A DNA stretch of 64,000 bases from Aquicella siphonis (GTDB lineage: Bacteria > Pseudomonadota > Gammaproteobacteria > DSM-16500): positions 682,001 through 746,000 of the forward strand of contig NZ_LR699119.1 of assembly GCF_902459485.1 (NCBI RefSeq), read 5' to 3'. A model generated the notes under the pieces. The model worked only from the letters and a program-made list of their open reading frames with translations, was not told the DNA's origin and searched no databases. The stretch's first letter is position 1, and every line of letters begins with the position of its first letter. This document shows positions 54,133-63,692 of this stretch, one piece after another. The position numbers and the translations under genes were made by a program.

Positions 54133-55287
54133 ATGCAATTGCAAACATTTCAATATAGAGACAAGCAAGGATGGTCAGTCAGTTCATTTCCTGATCTGGA
54201 TTCAGAAAACACGCTTGTATTATTATTTTGCTCGCCTGATTTTAAAAATCAGCCGCAAATTATTCATGAGCTCGCCAAATATTTTCCCAAATCCAAAATT
54301 ATAGGTTGCTCAAGTGCAGGTGAAATTGCCGGCAATAATGTAAATGATCATAGTATTTCTGTGGCTGTTGCCAAATTTGAAAGAACACCAATAAAAATCG
54401 TCAAGACTGAAATTAATGGCGCGGCTGATTCGTATAAGGCGGGAGAAGAGATTGCAAAAGAATTGAACCAAAATGACTTGCGCGGATTGTTTGTCTTGTC
54501 TGACGGATTAAAAGTAAATGGAACTGACCTCGTCAGGGGTTTAAATACAATTCAGAAAGGGAATATATCCATCACGGGAGGGTTGGCAGGTGATGGCAGC
54601 AGGTTCCAGGAAACGTGGTCGGTATTTAATGGTGAAATTATTAATAACAGTGTGATCGCTGTTGGATTTTATGGGAACCATATTCAAATTGGACATGGTT
54701 CACGCGGTGGCTGGGATATTTTTGGACCGGAGCGGCGCATTACACGTTCAGAAAATAATATTTTGTATGAGCTTGATTACAAGCCTGCCCTGACTTTGTA
54801 TAAGGAATATCTGGGGGATAGAGCATCCGGGCTGCCCGCGACAGGTTTGTTGTTCCCGCTGGCGATACGTAAAGATGAAAACGATTCTCATCAATTAGTA
54901 AGAACAATTCTCGCCGTGGATGAGTCTGCGCAATCACTGACATTTGCCGGTGATATGCCTACAGGCTATCTTGCGCAATTAATGCGCGCCAATTTTGATA
55001 GAATTATAAGCGCCGCAGATGAAGCTGGTGAAGTCGCGGCAAAAATCATGCTGGGTACGGAAGGAGAAATAACAAAACCAGTGCTGGCTGTGGCGATCAG
55101 CTGTGTGGGCCGCCGGTTATTGCTGGGTGAAAGAACGGAGGAAGAAACAGAATCTGTGCTTGAAGCCTTGCCAAAAAGTGCCCAGCAGATCGGGTTTTAT
55201 TCTTATGGTGAGCTTTCTCCTCATACGACTGGAAAATGTGATTTGCATAATCAGACTATGACATTGACGACCCTGTGTGAAGATTAA
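54133..55287 (+). CDS. FIST-domain sensory protein
   Basis: A 384-aa cytosolic protein with the FIST N-terminal and C-terminal domains: SKIIGCSSAGEIAG and DGLKVNGTDLVRGLN in the N half; GGLAGDGSRFQETWSVFNGE, then HGSRGGWDIFGPERRITRSE, and a C half ending with LGERTEEETESVLEA and YSYGELSPH. FIST domains sense small ligands, probably amino acids, and feed two-component or c-di-GMP signalling. The ATG at 54133 follows GGGGAG by 7-8 bases. It is 16 bases from the next gene, a histidine kinase, so it most likely reports to it. Confidence 0.85.
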   Translation: MQLQTFQYRDKQGWSVSSFPDLDSENTLVLLFCSPDFKNQPQIIHELAKYFPKSKIIGCSSAGEIAGNNVNDHSISVAVAKFERTPIKIVKTEINGAADSYKAGEEIAKELNQNDLRGLFVLSDGLKVNGTDLVRGLNTIQKGNISITGGLAGDGSRFQETWSVFNGEIINNSVIAVGFYGNHIQIGHGSRGGWDIFGPERRITRSENNILYELDYKPALTLYKEYLGDRASGLPATGLLFPLAIRKDENDSHQLVRTILAVDESAQSLTFAGDMPTGYLAQLMRANFDRIISAADEAGEVAAKIMLGTEGEITKPVLAVAISCVGRRLLLGERTEEETESVLEALPKSAQQIGFYSYGELSPHTTGKCDLHNQTMTLTTLCED

Positions 55288-55303
55288 GGAAAAAGGTGCG
55301 AGT

Positions 55304-56782
55304 ATGGAAAACAGTTTGCATAAATCATTGCAAAGGCAGTTAAACCGCTTCGGTTTTAGCTTGGATGTTTTGCCGGATGATATAAATAAATGGAAGGAAT
55401 TAATTAAAAGAGTCAATCAAGCGTATCGGGAATCTGATCAAGAGCGTTATCTTTTAGAACGGTCAATGGAGATTTCCTCCGCTGAAATGAAAGACTTAAA
55501 TTCAAAGCTGGAGGAATCCCAGCATATGGCGTCGCTGGGTTATTGGTATCATAACACGATGACTAAGGAAAATATCTGGTCTAAAGAATTGTACAAAATG
55601 TTCAAGCTGGACTTTGACAAGCCGGTGCCGACGATAGATCAAATATTCGACTTGGTGCATGAACAAGACCGGGAAAAGATAAAAGGGCTTGTGAGTAAGG
55701 CATTTAATGAGGGTCAAGATTACGAAACGGAAATTCGAATGAAAGTAATCAACACCAAAGATGATTATCACTGGTATCACATCATAGGCCGGCCAAGGAA
55801 AGTTAATGACATGCCAATTACTGAACTTGCCGGGGTTGCAATGGATATTACCAAGCGTAAAATTGCTGAAGAAGAAGTCTCGTCATTGCAAAGACAATTA
55901 ATGACATCAGCGCGGCGGGCTGGCATGGCGGATGTAGCTACCTCCATTTTACACAATGTTGGGAATGTATTGAACAGCGTCAATGTGTCAATTAATCTGA
56001 TCAGTGAGTATATCAAGGAATCTGATATTCACAAGTTACTGAAAGTTGAGCGCATGATGATGGAAAATGAAGCCAATATTGCTGAATATCTGACTCAGAA
56101 TGAAAAAGGAAAATTGATCCCAAAGTATTTGTTGGTTTATACGGAAAAATTGCAAGACAATGTTGAAAAAGTCAGGATTGAATTGCGTAATCTGACTGAA
56201 CAGATTGGGCACATAAAAACAATCACTGAGATGCAAAAATCACTTAGCGGCGTATCTGGTGTTGTTGAAAAAGTATATCTACCTGAGTCCATTGATACAG
56301 CCATAAAAATGTGCGGTAATAATATAGAAAAAAGCGGCATTGCAATTATAAAAAATTTTGAAGAGATGCCATTTATTTGTACTGACAATTCAAAGCTGAT
56401 ACAAATTCTTGTTAATTTAATAAATAACGCCAAAGACGCTTTATTGGCAGATAGTAGCGTGAAAAAGAAGAGTATTATTATAAGCATAAAAAAAATATCC
56501 CATGAATTTCTATCGCTGCAGGTTAAGGATAATGGAATCGGGATTGAGTATAAAAATCTGACTAAAATATTTTCATTTGGCTTTACGACTAAAACGACAG
56601 GTCACGGATTTGGCCTGCACAGCAGCGCGCTTGCTGCCAAAGAGTTAGGAGGGAAACTGGAGGCCCATAGCGACGGACCCAGACAAGGAGCCTTGTTTGA
56701 ATTGACACTTCCGCTGCATCATTATGAGAGGAGAAGTGAAAATGAGTCAGAACCAGAACTTGCGTCTCATCATCATAGATGA
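55304..56782 (+). CDS. PAS-domain sensor histidine kinase
   Basis: A 492-aa soluble kinase without transmembrane helices. An N-terminal coiled coil (about 30-60) leads to a PAS domain with PAC end (HASLGYWYHN-like region, then VAMDITKRKIAEE, about 70-195). The H-box ATSILHNVGNVLNSVNVSIN (phospho-acceptor His about residue 221) is of the L-H-N-V-G-N type, followed by N-box IQILVNLINNAKDAL, G1 DNGIGI and G2 GHGFGLHSSALAAKELGG. It autophosphorylates on His and should pass phosphate to the REC domain of the next gene, whose start lies inside this one. AAGG precedes the ATG. Confidence 0.88.
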   Translation: MENSLHKSLQRQLNRFGFSLDVLPDDINKWKELIKRVNQAYRESDQERYLLERSMEISSAEMKDLNSKLEESQHMASLGYWYHNTMTKENIWSKELYKMFKLDFDKPVPTIDQIFDLVHEQDREKIKGLVSKAFNEGQDYETEIRMKVINTKDDYHWYHIIGRPRKVNDMPITELAGVAMDITKRKIAEEEVSSLQRQLMTSARRAGMADVATSILHNVGNVLNSVNVSINLISEYIKESDIHKLLKVERMMMENEANIAEYLTQNEKGKLIPKYLLVYTEKLQDNVEKVRIELRNLTEQIGHIKTITEMQKSLSGVSGVVEKVYLPESIDTAIKMCGNNIEKSGIAIIKNFEEMPFICTDNSKLIQILVNLINNAKDALLADSSVKKKSIIISIKKISHEFLSLQVKDNGIGIEYKNLTKIFSFGFTTKTTGHGFGLHSSALAAKELGGKLEAHSDGPRQGALFELTLPLHHYERRSENESEPELASHHHR

Positions 56783-59000
56783 TAATCCCGCCATTCATCA
56801 GGACTTCATTAAAATATTAATGACATCCAAGCCCAGGGAAAAACAAGAGACAGACATTCAGTTAATGGAAAAAACACTCTTCGGAGAGGAAAATAAGGAG
56901 AATCTGTTGCCGCAGTTTGAAATTGACACCGCTACGCAAGGCAAGGAGGGTTTTGAAAAAATTGCCAGGGCAGTCAATAATGGAAATCCCTATGCGCTTG
57001 CATTTGTGGATATCAGGATGCCGCCTGGCTGGGACGGCATTGAAACAATCAAACATATATGGGAACTGGATTCCAGCATACAAATCGTCATTTGCACGGC
57101 GTATTCGGATTATACCTGGGAAGAAACTGTTGAACAGCTTGGACATAAAGATAATTTGCTTATTCTCAAGAAACCATTCGATACTGTATCAGTGCGTCAA
57201 CTGGCATGTGCATTGACAAAAAAATGGCAGCTGATGCAGGAATCAAAAGAATATACTTCATCGCTTGAAGAGCGTGTGCGGAGGCGCACTGAGTCGCTGA
57301 ATAAATCATTATCTATGATGCGTGCGACACTGGAATCATCCGCGGATGGAATCCTGGTTGTGAGCAATGATGGAACGATAAGTGATTTCAACAATAAATT
57401 TATTGATATATGGCATTTTCCCGAGTCTGTTATCAATACGCATAAGTTTGACATCATGCTGGAATATATTTTTACAATTATTAATAATGCCGATGAATTC
57501 AGCGAGCAAATTAATAAAGTCAGAGTTAATCCTGGCGAGATCATTCTCGGTCACATCAAATTCAAGGACAACCGGATTTTTGAATATTATGCGCAGCCAT
57601 ATACAATCGACAATCAGATGATAGGCAGAGTATGGAGTTTTCGTGATATTTCAATACGTGCTTCACTTGAAGAAGAGCTTCAATATCAGGCGACACATGA
57701 TCTTTTGACAGGCCTGCCCAATCGGGTCTTGCTGCGCGACCGTTTAAAGCAGGCAATGGCGAATTATGATCGCAATTATGTTCAATTTGGCATTTTATTC
57801 CTGGACTTGGATCGCTTCAAACTGATTAATGACAGTATCAGTCATGAAGCAGGAGATTATATTCTTTGTTCAGTCACTGAAAGACTGAAATCAGTATTGC
57901 GTAATGAAGATACACTGGCCAGGCTGGGTGGCGACGAGTTTATTGTCATTGCCAATAACATCAAAAATATTAATAATCTTGCTGACCTGGCCAAAAAACT
58001 GCTGGAAACGTTTGATGATCATTTCATCGTTGAAGGTAACGAAGTCATGTTAAGCACGAGTATAGGCGTTTGTCTGTATCCTGACGATGGGAAAAATGTT
58101 GATCTGCTTTTGCGGAACGCGGATATCGCCATGTATCACGCTAAAGAATTGGGTGCGAATCAATATCAATTCTATACAGATGAGCTTAATGAAAAAAACC
58201 ACGAACGCCTGATGAAGGAAATGGAGCTGAGGCAGGCTATTGAAAACAACGAGTTCATTCTGTATTTTCAACCACAATTTGATTTAAAAAGTGAAAAATT
58301 AGTTTCTGTGGAAGCCTTGATTCGCTGGCAGCATCCGGCCAGAGGTTTAATTCCCCCTCTTGATTTCATTCCGCTGGCAGAAGAAACCGGACTCATTGTT
58401 CCTATCGGGGAATGGGTTTTGCGGTCTGCGCTGAAACAAATTAAAAAATGGCAAAATGAAGGGCTTCCAGAAATACGCGTCGCTGTCAATATCACAACAA
58501 AACAGTTCAAACTATACAATCTGGTCAATACCATCACGGAAATTCTAAAGGAAACAAGAGTCGAGCCTAAATTTCTTGAACTGGAATTAACAGAGAATAT
58601 GATTATCAATAATGTCGATATCATTAATACGGTTCATCAGCTGAAAAAAATGGGCATTCAAATTGTGCTTGACGATTTCGGGACAGGATATTCCAGCCTG
58701 AATTATCTGCGTCAAATTCCAATTGACCGTTTGAAGATAGACCAGTCTTATGTCCAGAACATTGATTCCAAGCGCGGCGACGATGTCATTATACAAGCCA
58801 TTATTGCGATGGCCAAGGGCATGAATCTGGAGGTCCTCGCAGAAGGTGTGGAATCTGAAAGCCAGCTCGAATATCTAAAAAAACAGAAATGCGGAGAAGT
58901 GCAAGGATTTTATTTTAGCAAACCCATATCTGCAAATGATTGTGAGAAATTGTTAAGACAATGCGTCACATCAAATCTGGAGGACGAAACTTTGGTCTAG
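56742..59000 (+). CDS. Response regulator with GGDEF and EAL domains
   Basis: A 752-aa protein that makes and/or breaks cyclic-di-GMP. The REC domain (about 5-170) has IIIDDNPAIHQD, phospho-acceptor AFVDIRMPPGWDG, ICTAYS and LKKPF. A PAS-like segment (190-300) precedes GGDEF (RLGGDEFIVIA intact, with inhibitory RNED five residues before). EAL follows, with SVEALIRWQHPARG, LELELTENMI, LDDFGTGYSSLNYLRQIPID and LAEGVESESQL all present. Both catalytic domains look active by motif. The ATG at 56742 follows GAGGAG. It overlaps the kinase gene by 41 bases, so it is probably the cognate regulator. Confidence 0.92.
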   Translation: MSQNQNLRLIIIDDNPAIHQDFIKILMTSKPREKQETDIQLMEKTLFGEENKENLLPQFEIDTATQGKEGFEKIARAVNNGNPYALAFVDIRMPPGWDGIETIKHIWELDSSIQIVICTAYSDYTWEETVEQLGHKDNLLILKKPFDTVSVRQLACALTKKWQLMQESKEYTSSLEERVRRRTESLNKSLSMMRATLESSADGILVVSNDGTISDFNNKFIDIWHFPESVINTHKFDIMLEYIFTIINNADEFSEQINKVRVNPGEIILGHIKFKDNRIFEYYAQPYTIDNQMIGRVWSFRDISIRASLEEELQYQATHDLLTGLPNRVLLRDRLKQAMANYDRNYVQFGILFLDLDRFKLINDSISHEAGDYILCSVTERLKSVLRNEDTLARLGGDEFIVIANNIKNINNLADLAKKLLETFDDHFIVEGNEVMLSTSIGVCLYPDDGKNVDLLLRNADIAMYHAKELGANQYQFYTDELNEKNHERLMKEMELRQAIENNEFILYFQPQFDLKSEKLVSVEALIRWQHPARGLIPPLDFIPLAEETGLIVPIGEWVLRSALKQIKKWQNEGLPEIRVAVNITTKQFKLYNLVNTITEILKETRVEPKFLELELTENMIINNVDIINTVHQLKKMGIQIVLDDFGTGYSSLNYLRQIPIDRLKIDQSYVQNIDSKRGDDVIIQAIIAMAKGMNLEVLAEGVESESQLEYLKKQKCGEVQGFYFSKPISANDCEKLLRQCVTSNLEDETLV

Positions 59001-59048
59001 GCATTATGAAGCGTCACATCAAAATGACCAGGGATCAAGACAAATAAA

Positions 59049-59077
59049 TAAAAGGCCGGCAATTGACAGGCCTTTTA
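59049..59077 (+). terminator. Rho-independent terminator of the FIST operon
   Basis: A 9-base stem (59049-59057 with 59069-59077) with GGCC core, 11-base loop and T-run, 48 bases after the EAL gene. Confidence 0.85.
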
Positions 59078-59278
59078 TAGTTTAGCTATGACAATAACTG
59101 TTAATTCATAATATTTGTTTTAATATACGTGCCTGTTATGACATTGAAAGCCAAGTAATGATAACGCTATTCTCATGATTATTTAATAACATGATTAAGC
59201 CGCGTGGTGATTGTCTGAATTGAGTTGGGTGAGGATATATGTTATTAATGGACTAATGACCATGTGAGCAGATAATCC

Positions 59279-60067
59279 ATGACGCCAATCAAACTGCTTG
59301 TATATTTACTGTTAAGCATTTACCCCCTCTTTTGTCAGGCAAATCAGATTATAGTTTCCGGTACGGGTGATATGCATTGGCTGCCGGTCAAAAATATGGA
59401 AATGCCCAGAATACATTATGCAAACGGCGGATTGCCTGATCATCCGATTAATATTTGCCGCGCACCGCTTCCCGCTTCTACGGCGCAGGCAACACAACAA
59501 ACAGTCATGTATCCTGGAATGCTGACACCTGGCGGGTGTGAAATTGCTTATGACGGTACCACCAAAGTTATCAGTCGATTTTATTTATTGTCTGGTCAGG
59601 ATAATGAATTACGCTGGATACCGATTGCTGATGTCAAAAAATCCATTGGCACAGCAAACAATTCTTCTGGCAATCCTGCCACGCTTGTGAGAGATTTACC
59701 GGCATTTGACGTGCCTGTGAACTATCCTCCTTTTGTTTTGGGCGTATCATTTTCAGATACAATACGCCCTTATTCAGGTCTGCTGATTAACGGTGGTGCA
59801 GCCATTATAGGAGGTTATGGAAATGGTAATCCTGTGTTGATCTGCCGGGTCAGGCAAAATGGCGGATACGCGATCGGGAGGCAGGTATTTTTCACTGCCA
59901 GTAATAACAAAGATCAGGATGCCTGCCATGTGGGTGTGAACGGGAAGGAAGTCAGCGTCCAGAATACTTATGAATTATTGTTTTGTGCTAATCCGCAATC
60001 AAAGTGCAATAATCTTACCGATGAGCTGTTAAATCAGGCGACAAGCGGTAATAAATTACTCAACTAG
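59279..60067 (+). CDS. Secreted DM9/DUF3421-like protein
   Basis: A 262-aa exported protein with a signal peptide (about 1-21, LLLSIYPLFCQANQ). The pattern of two DM9/DUF3421-type repeats is visible: PDHPINICRAPLPAS, MYPGMLTPGGCEIAYDGTTK, then VLICRVRQNGGYAIGRQVFF and ACHVGVNGKEVSVQNTYELL. In animals DM9 proteins bind mannose; bacterial forms are poorly known. It may be a surface or secreted lectin. The C-terminal FCANPQSKCN pair suggests a disulfide. No obvious partner gene. Confidence 0.65.
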   Translation: MTPIKLLVYLLLSIYPLFCQANQIIVSGTGDMHWLPVKNMEMPRIHYANGGLPDHPINICRAPLPASTAQATQQTVMYPGMLTPGGCEIAYDGTTKVISRFYLLSGQDNELRWIPIADVKKSIGTANNSSGNPATLVRDLPAFDVPVNYPPFVLGVSFSDTIRPYSGLLINGGAAIIGGYGNGNPVLICRVRQNGGYAIGRQVFFTASNNKDQDACHVGVNGKEVSVQNTYELLFCANPQSKCNNLTDELLNQATSGNKLLN

Positions 60068-60201
60068 AAAACAGGCCCAATATTTGTCGCGGGATAGGCA
60101 GGTCTGCGCAGCGGGTATTTTGGCTAAATTAGTGGTCTCTTTAGGCAATTTATGGTAATTTAATACACAACAAAGTGAAGTTGCACAAAAGAGAATGGCG
60201 T

Positions 60202-60546
60202 ATGTTATCGATTTATAAAACCGTAATATTACTTGTTTGTTCTAATGCTTTTATGACTTTTGCCTGGTATGGTCATTTAAAAAACCTTGAAAATAAAGCC
60301 TTATGGATAGCAATTCTTACAAGCTGGGGCATCGCATTTTTTGAATATATGTTTCAAGTCCCGGCTAACCGCATTGGTTTTGCCAATGGTGTTTTATCAC
60401 TGGCGCAACTAAAAATTCTGCAGGAAGTCATTACCCTGGCCATTTTTGTCCCGTTCGCCATCTTGTATATGCGCCAACCCATATCATGGAATTTTCTTTG
60501 GGCAGGATTGTGTTTGGCAGGAGCGGTTTACTTTATTTTCCGCTAA
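60202..60546 (+). CDS. DUF486 membrane protein
   Basis: A 114-aa protein with four membrane helices, opening with IYKTVILLVCSNAFMTFAWY and ending in FLWAGLCLAGAVYFIFR. The motif FFEYMFQVPANRIGF in the middle is the DUF486 signature. It is distantly like the small multidrug (DMT/EmrE-like) exporters. The ATG at 60202 is preferred over a TTG further upstream. It overlaps the end of the phosphotransferase gene by 4 bases, tail to tail. Confidence 0.82.
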   Translation: MLSIYKTVILLVCSNAFMTFAWYGHLKNLENKALWIAILTSWGIAFFEYMFQVPANRIGFANGVLSLAQLKILQEVITLAIFVPFAILYMRQPISWNFLWAGLCLAGAVYFIFR

Positions 60547-61505
60547 CTTGACGACATATGATTAATCCAGTGACGCAGATTATTTGATAGCCGCCCTTGT
60601 CTGTGTAATTCCTGAAACGCTGATTTGTCCACACTATTCATCAGTCGAAATTCACCCAGGACCGAATGGATAGGCCAGCATTGCTGTATAAGCGTCAGGA
60701 TTTCGATTAAATGATCTGATGTGTCCAGCGCAAGCCAGGGTTTGAAACATGCATGTTGAAGTTGTTGGTATTGACTTTCTGACAGTGAGAAATTCAGCTT
60801 TGCCCTGTGCAGGCAATTGAGAAATGAAAAAAAAGGATGAGTGATGACTACTTCACCCAAATCAATGATTGTTGATTTTTTGGTGGAAAGGTCAATTAAA
60901 ATATTTTTATCATGAAAATCAGCATGACCAAATGTTTCCTTGATTTTATAATGTGACAATTCCTCGCAAATTGAAAAGAGCGCTGGCTCTAAAACTCTTA
61001 ATTGCATTAACTCATCGTTATTTAATCCGTCATTAATCAAAAGCATTTCTTGAGCAATCAGGTCTTGATACAGTTTCGGCAGATTTTTTAATCGCCAGTC
61101 AGGCACGCCTGTATCCAGAAATCTATGGATTTTATCAGAGGTCGATATCTGCAGCCTGGTATAATCCTGCATAGCCTGGATTAAAATATCAGGTTGGAAA
61201 TTTTGTTTGAAATAATCATGTAAGGGTTTTCCTGCGTTTTTCATTAAAAAACAATGCTGCCTTTGATTGACCGCAATTATGGATGGAACATTGGCGTGGA
61301 ATTCATTGGATAAGATATTAATTATCCTGGATTCCAATGACAGTGCTGGCGGTACTTTCTTTAAATAGACCGGGCCTTGATTTGTTTTAATGCAGCAAAC
61401 CATTGACCATGGTGTTTTCTGAATAATTTCAGGCTGAGAGGCATGAATCAGATATCCGGCATCCTTTAAAACAGTGATGGCCCAAAGCATGTGAGAGTTA
61501 GTCAT
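60543..61505 (-). CDS. Aminoglycoside-phosphotransferase-like kinase
   Basis: A 320-aa cytosolic protein. The catalytic loop HADFHDKNIL (about 217-226; Asp and Asn of the H-x-D-x4-N motif) and a metal-binding IIDLGEVVITHPFFSF (about 234-249) are those of the APH/choline kinase fold. The N-terminal lobe has a weak glycine loop and a likely Lys in GPVYLKKVPP. It phosphorylates a small molecule with ATP; choline, sugar or an antibiotic is possible. GGGA precedes the ATG. Confidence 0.78.
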   Translation of the reverse strand: MTNSHMLWAITVLKDAGYLIHASQPEIIQKTPWSMVCCIKTNQGPVYLKKVPPALSLESRIINILSNEFHANVPSIIAVNQRQHCFLMKNAGKPLHDYFKQNFQPDILIQAMQDYTRLQISTSDKIHRFLDTGVPDWRLKNLPKLYQDLIAQEMLLINDGLNNDELMQLRVLEPALFSICEELSHYKIKETFGHADFHDKNILIDLSTKKSTIIDLGEVVITHPFFSFLNCLHRAKLNFSLSESQYQQLQHACFKPWLALDTSDHLIEILTLIQQCWPIHSVLGEFRLMNSVDKSAFQELHRQGRLSNNLRHWINHMSSS

Positions 61506-61816
61506 TATTTACTTTTCCCGCGAACCGCATAATGCGTTTTCTATCATTAAGTATCCCTATATATCCGGAGTGTAATATCAGTCAGTATAACGGTAACCAA
61601 TACGCATGATGAGAATTATCATGGTTAGCCAATCATTCTAACATTATCATCGACAGTGCGGCCAGGCGGCCGCAAATTATATTTCAGATGAAAAAACTCA
61701 TAACGTCATGATATTTCGTCTTGTGGTGCCGCATCTCCAGTGTCATAATCATTCCCTTTATTTTCCATGATATACGTGCGATTCCCGGATAGACTACTAA
61801 CAAAAAGGAGATAGGT
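61506..61816. other. 311-base divergent upstream region of the M4 protease
   Basis: No gene. An inverted repeat with a 7-base stem (61657-61663 and 61668-61674; GC-rich, loop AGGC) lies in the middle; it could be an attenuator-like or operator hairpin. AAAAAGGAG is the protease ribosome binding site. Confidence 0.45.
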
Positions 61817-63565
61817 ATGAAGTTTCGCTTGACTGCACTGACAGTGGCTTTAGTGATGGCAAATATTGCTTGCGCTGCTACGGAAATTGACTTGCGCCGT
61901 CAGTCAGTATCCTATATTGAAAACAAGCTTTCTATGCAGACTCATAATAGCATAGTGAAAATTGAAAAAATGCGCACAGACACTGATTTCAATGGCGCCA
62001 CGCATACTCGAATTCGCCAATTCTATAATGGCATACCTGTATGGGATGCGACGGGTGTCATTCATACCCCCAGGAATAATAAGATTCGTAAAAATATGCT
62101 TGTCAATATTGATGTCAATACGACCATGAACGGCGTCATTTATGAAAATATAGAAAAGGATTTGATCGGTACACCTGCGGCCGCATTAACATCAAGCGCG
62201 GCATCTAAAGCCCTGGAAGCTGCAAAAAATTGGCACGCAAGAAAATCACGTTTGACTGTTGATTCTTTCAAGAATGGAAAGTCACTGCCTATTATTTTCA
62301 TTGATGATAACAAACAAGCACATCATGCCTACCTGACCAGCTTTACTTATGCAACCGCATCTGCGATGCATCGTCCCACTTCGATTGTCGACGCGGTTAC
62401 ACACCATGTTTATCGCAGCTGGGAGGGTATTTTCACTGCACATGTTCAAGAAGAGGAAGCCATCAACACGGCGCGCGCTAAAGTAAAAAAAATGTTGAAT
62501 AATGACGATCCTGCTCAGCCTGGTCTGTATGACATTGCCGCGGGCGGCATTGGCGGAAACCCAAAATCAGGCGAGGTGATTTATGATGGTGGACAAGGCA
62601 ATAAGCCTGCGTTAAACATGAAGGCCATGGACATGGAAGTGGAAATGATTCCTGGAAATCCCTATAAAATGACTTTTTGCGTTCTTATGAATGATGATAT
62701 TAGTGTTGTTGATACGGCCACGGGAAGCGAGGTTGTAATCGACATATGCATGCCAAATTCAAGACTGCACAAGGGAATTGCCTGGCTCAGCATGAATAAA
62801 AACCAGACACGCTGGGACGCGGATGAAATGAATGAAGGTTATTCACCATCGCTTGATGCATTTTATGCTGCTGTGATGGTCAAAAGTCTGTATCAGGACT
62901 GGTTTGGTGTGCCGGCTTTGATTGACGAGGAAGGCAAGCCCATGAAATATCTGATGCGTGTTCACTTTGGGCGAAAATTTGACAACGCTTTCTGGGATGG
63001 GGAGCAAATGACTTTTGGTGACGGCGGCAGTATGTTTTACCCCCTCACTTCTGTAGGTGTGACCGCGCATGAAATCAGCCACGGTTTTACCGAGACACAT
63101 TCAGGCATAGACGGTTCAAAACCGCAAATGGCCGCATTGCATGAGTCATTTTCCGATATGGCTGCCATTGCGGTTGAAAACTATATGACTGGCAAGAATG
63201 GCTGGGATATTGGCCGTGAAATCAAGAAAGATGAGGGAGCGTTGCGTTATCTTGATAATCCAACTAAGGATGGCACTTCAATCGACCATATGAAGAATTT
63301 TGATGATACGGAGGCGCATGGAGGCGCGGGCGTGACCAATAAGGCATTTTACCTGCTGGCTACAACAAAAGGCTGGAATACACGCAAGGCCTTTGATGTC
63401 ATGGTTAAAGCCAATATGCATTACTGGACATCAAGTATGAATACGTTTAACGATGCGGCTTGCGGTGTGGTTTCAGCGACAAAAGATTATGGCTATGATG
63501 TCGCTGATGTGCGCATTGCGTTTGCCAAGGTTGGCGTTGATACTGATAATTGCGATGCAAAATAA
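61817..63565 (+). CDS. Thermolysin-family (M4) zinc metalloprotease, exported
   Basis: A 582-aa secreted preproenzyme. It has a signal peptide (about 1-20, MANIACA-A), a long propeptide (FTP/PepSY-like, 25-215), then the catalytic domain. The zinc site is HEISH (418-422) with Glu443 in ALHESFSDM, and the catalytic His lies in AHGGAGVTNKAFYLLA (about 505-520). It is of the ProA/Msp type of Legionella, an exoprotease normally released by the type II secretion system and able to damage host tissue. AAAAAGGAGATAGGT precedes the ATG. A hairpin follows the gene. Confidence 0.92.
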   Translation: MKFRLTALTVALVMANIACAATEIDLRRQSVSYIENKLSMQTHNSIVKIEKMRTDTDFNGATHTRIRQFYNGIPVWDATGVIHTPRNNKIRKNMLVNIDVNTTMNGVIYENIEKDLIGTPAAALTSSAASKALEAAKNWHARKSRLTVDSFKNGKSLPIIFIDDNKQAHHAYLTSFTYATASAMHRPTSIVDAVTHHVYRSWEGIFTAHVQEEEAINTARAKVKKMLNNDDPAQPGLYDIAAGGIGGNPKSGEVIYDGGQGNKPALNMKAMDMEVEMIPGNPYKMTFCVLMNDDISVVDTATGSEVVIDICMPNSRLHKGIAWLSMNKNQTRWDADEMNEGYSPSLDAFYAAVMVKSLYQDWFGVPALIDEEGKPMKYLMRVHFGRKFDNAFWDGEQMTFGDGGSMFYPLTSVGVTAHEISHGFTETHSGIDGSKPQMAALHESFSDMAAIAVENYMTGKNGWDIGREIKKDEGALRYLDNPTKDGTSIDHMKNFDDTEAHGGAGVTNKAFYLLATTKGWNTRKAFDVMVKANMHYWTSSMNTFNDAACGVVSATKDYGYDVADVRIAFAKVGVDTDNCDAK

Positions 63566-63577
63566 TTTATAAAGGAA

Positions 63578-63618
63578 AAAGAGCAGGTTCTTCCATTTCT
63601 GGAAGAGCTTGCTTCTTT
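63578..63618 (+). terminator. Imperfect terminator hairpin after the M4 gene
   Basis: A long stem (63578-63596 with 63599-63618; a few mismatches and wobble pairs), 13 bases after the stop, with short T-run after it. It is likely the transcription end of the protease gene. Confidence 0.65.
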
Positions 63619-63692
63619 ATGTGGCGCCAGATTGGCTGAAGCGGTTAGAAGTTTGGCGATTGCGCGGGGAGCCTGCCTGGTTGAGAAATGGA

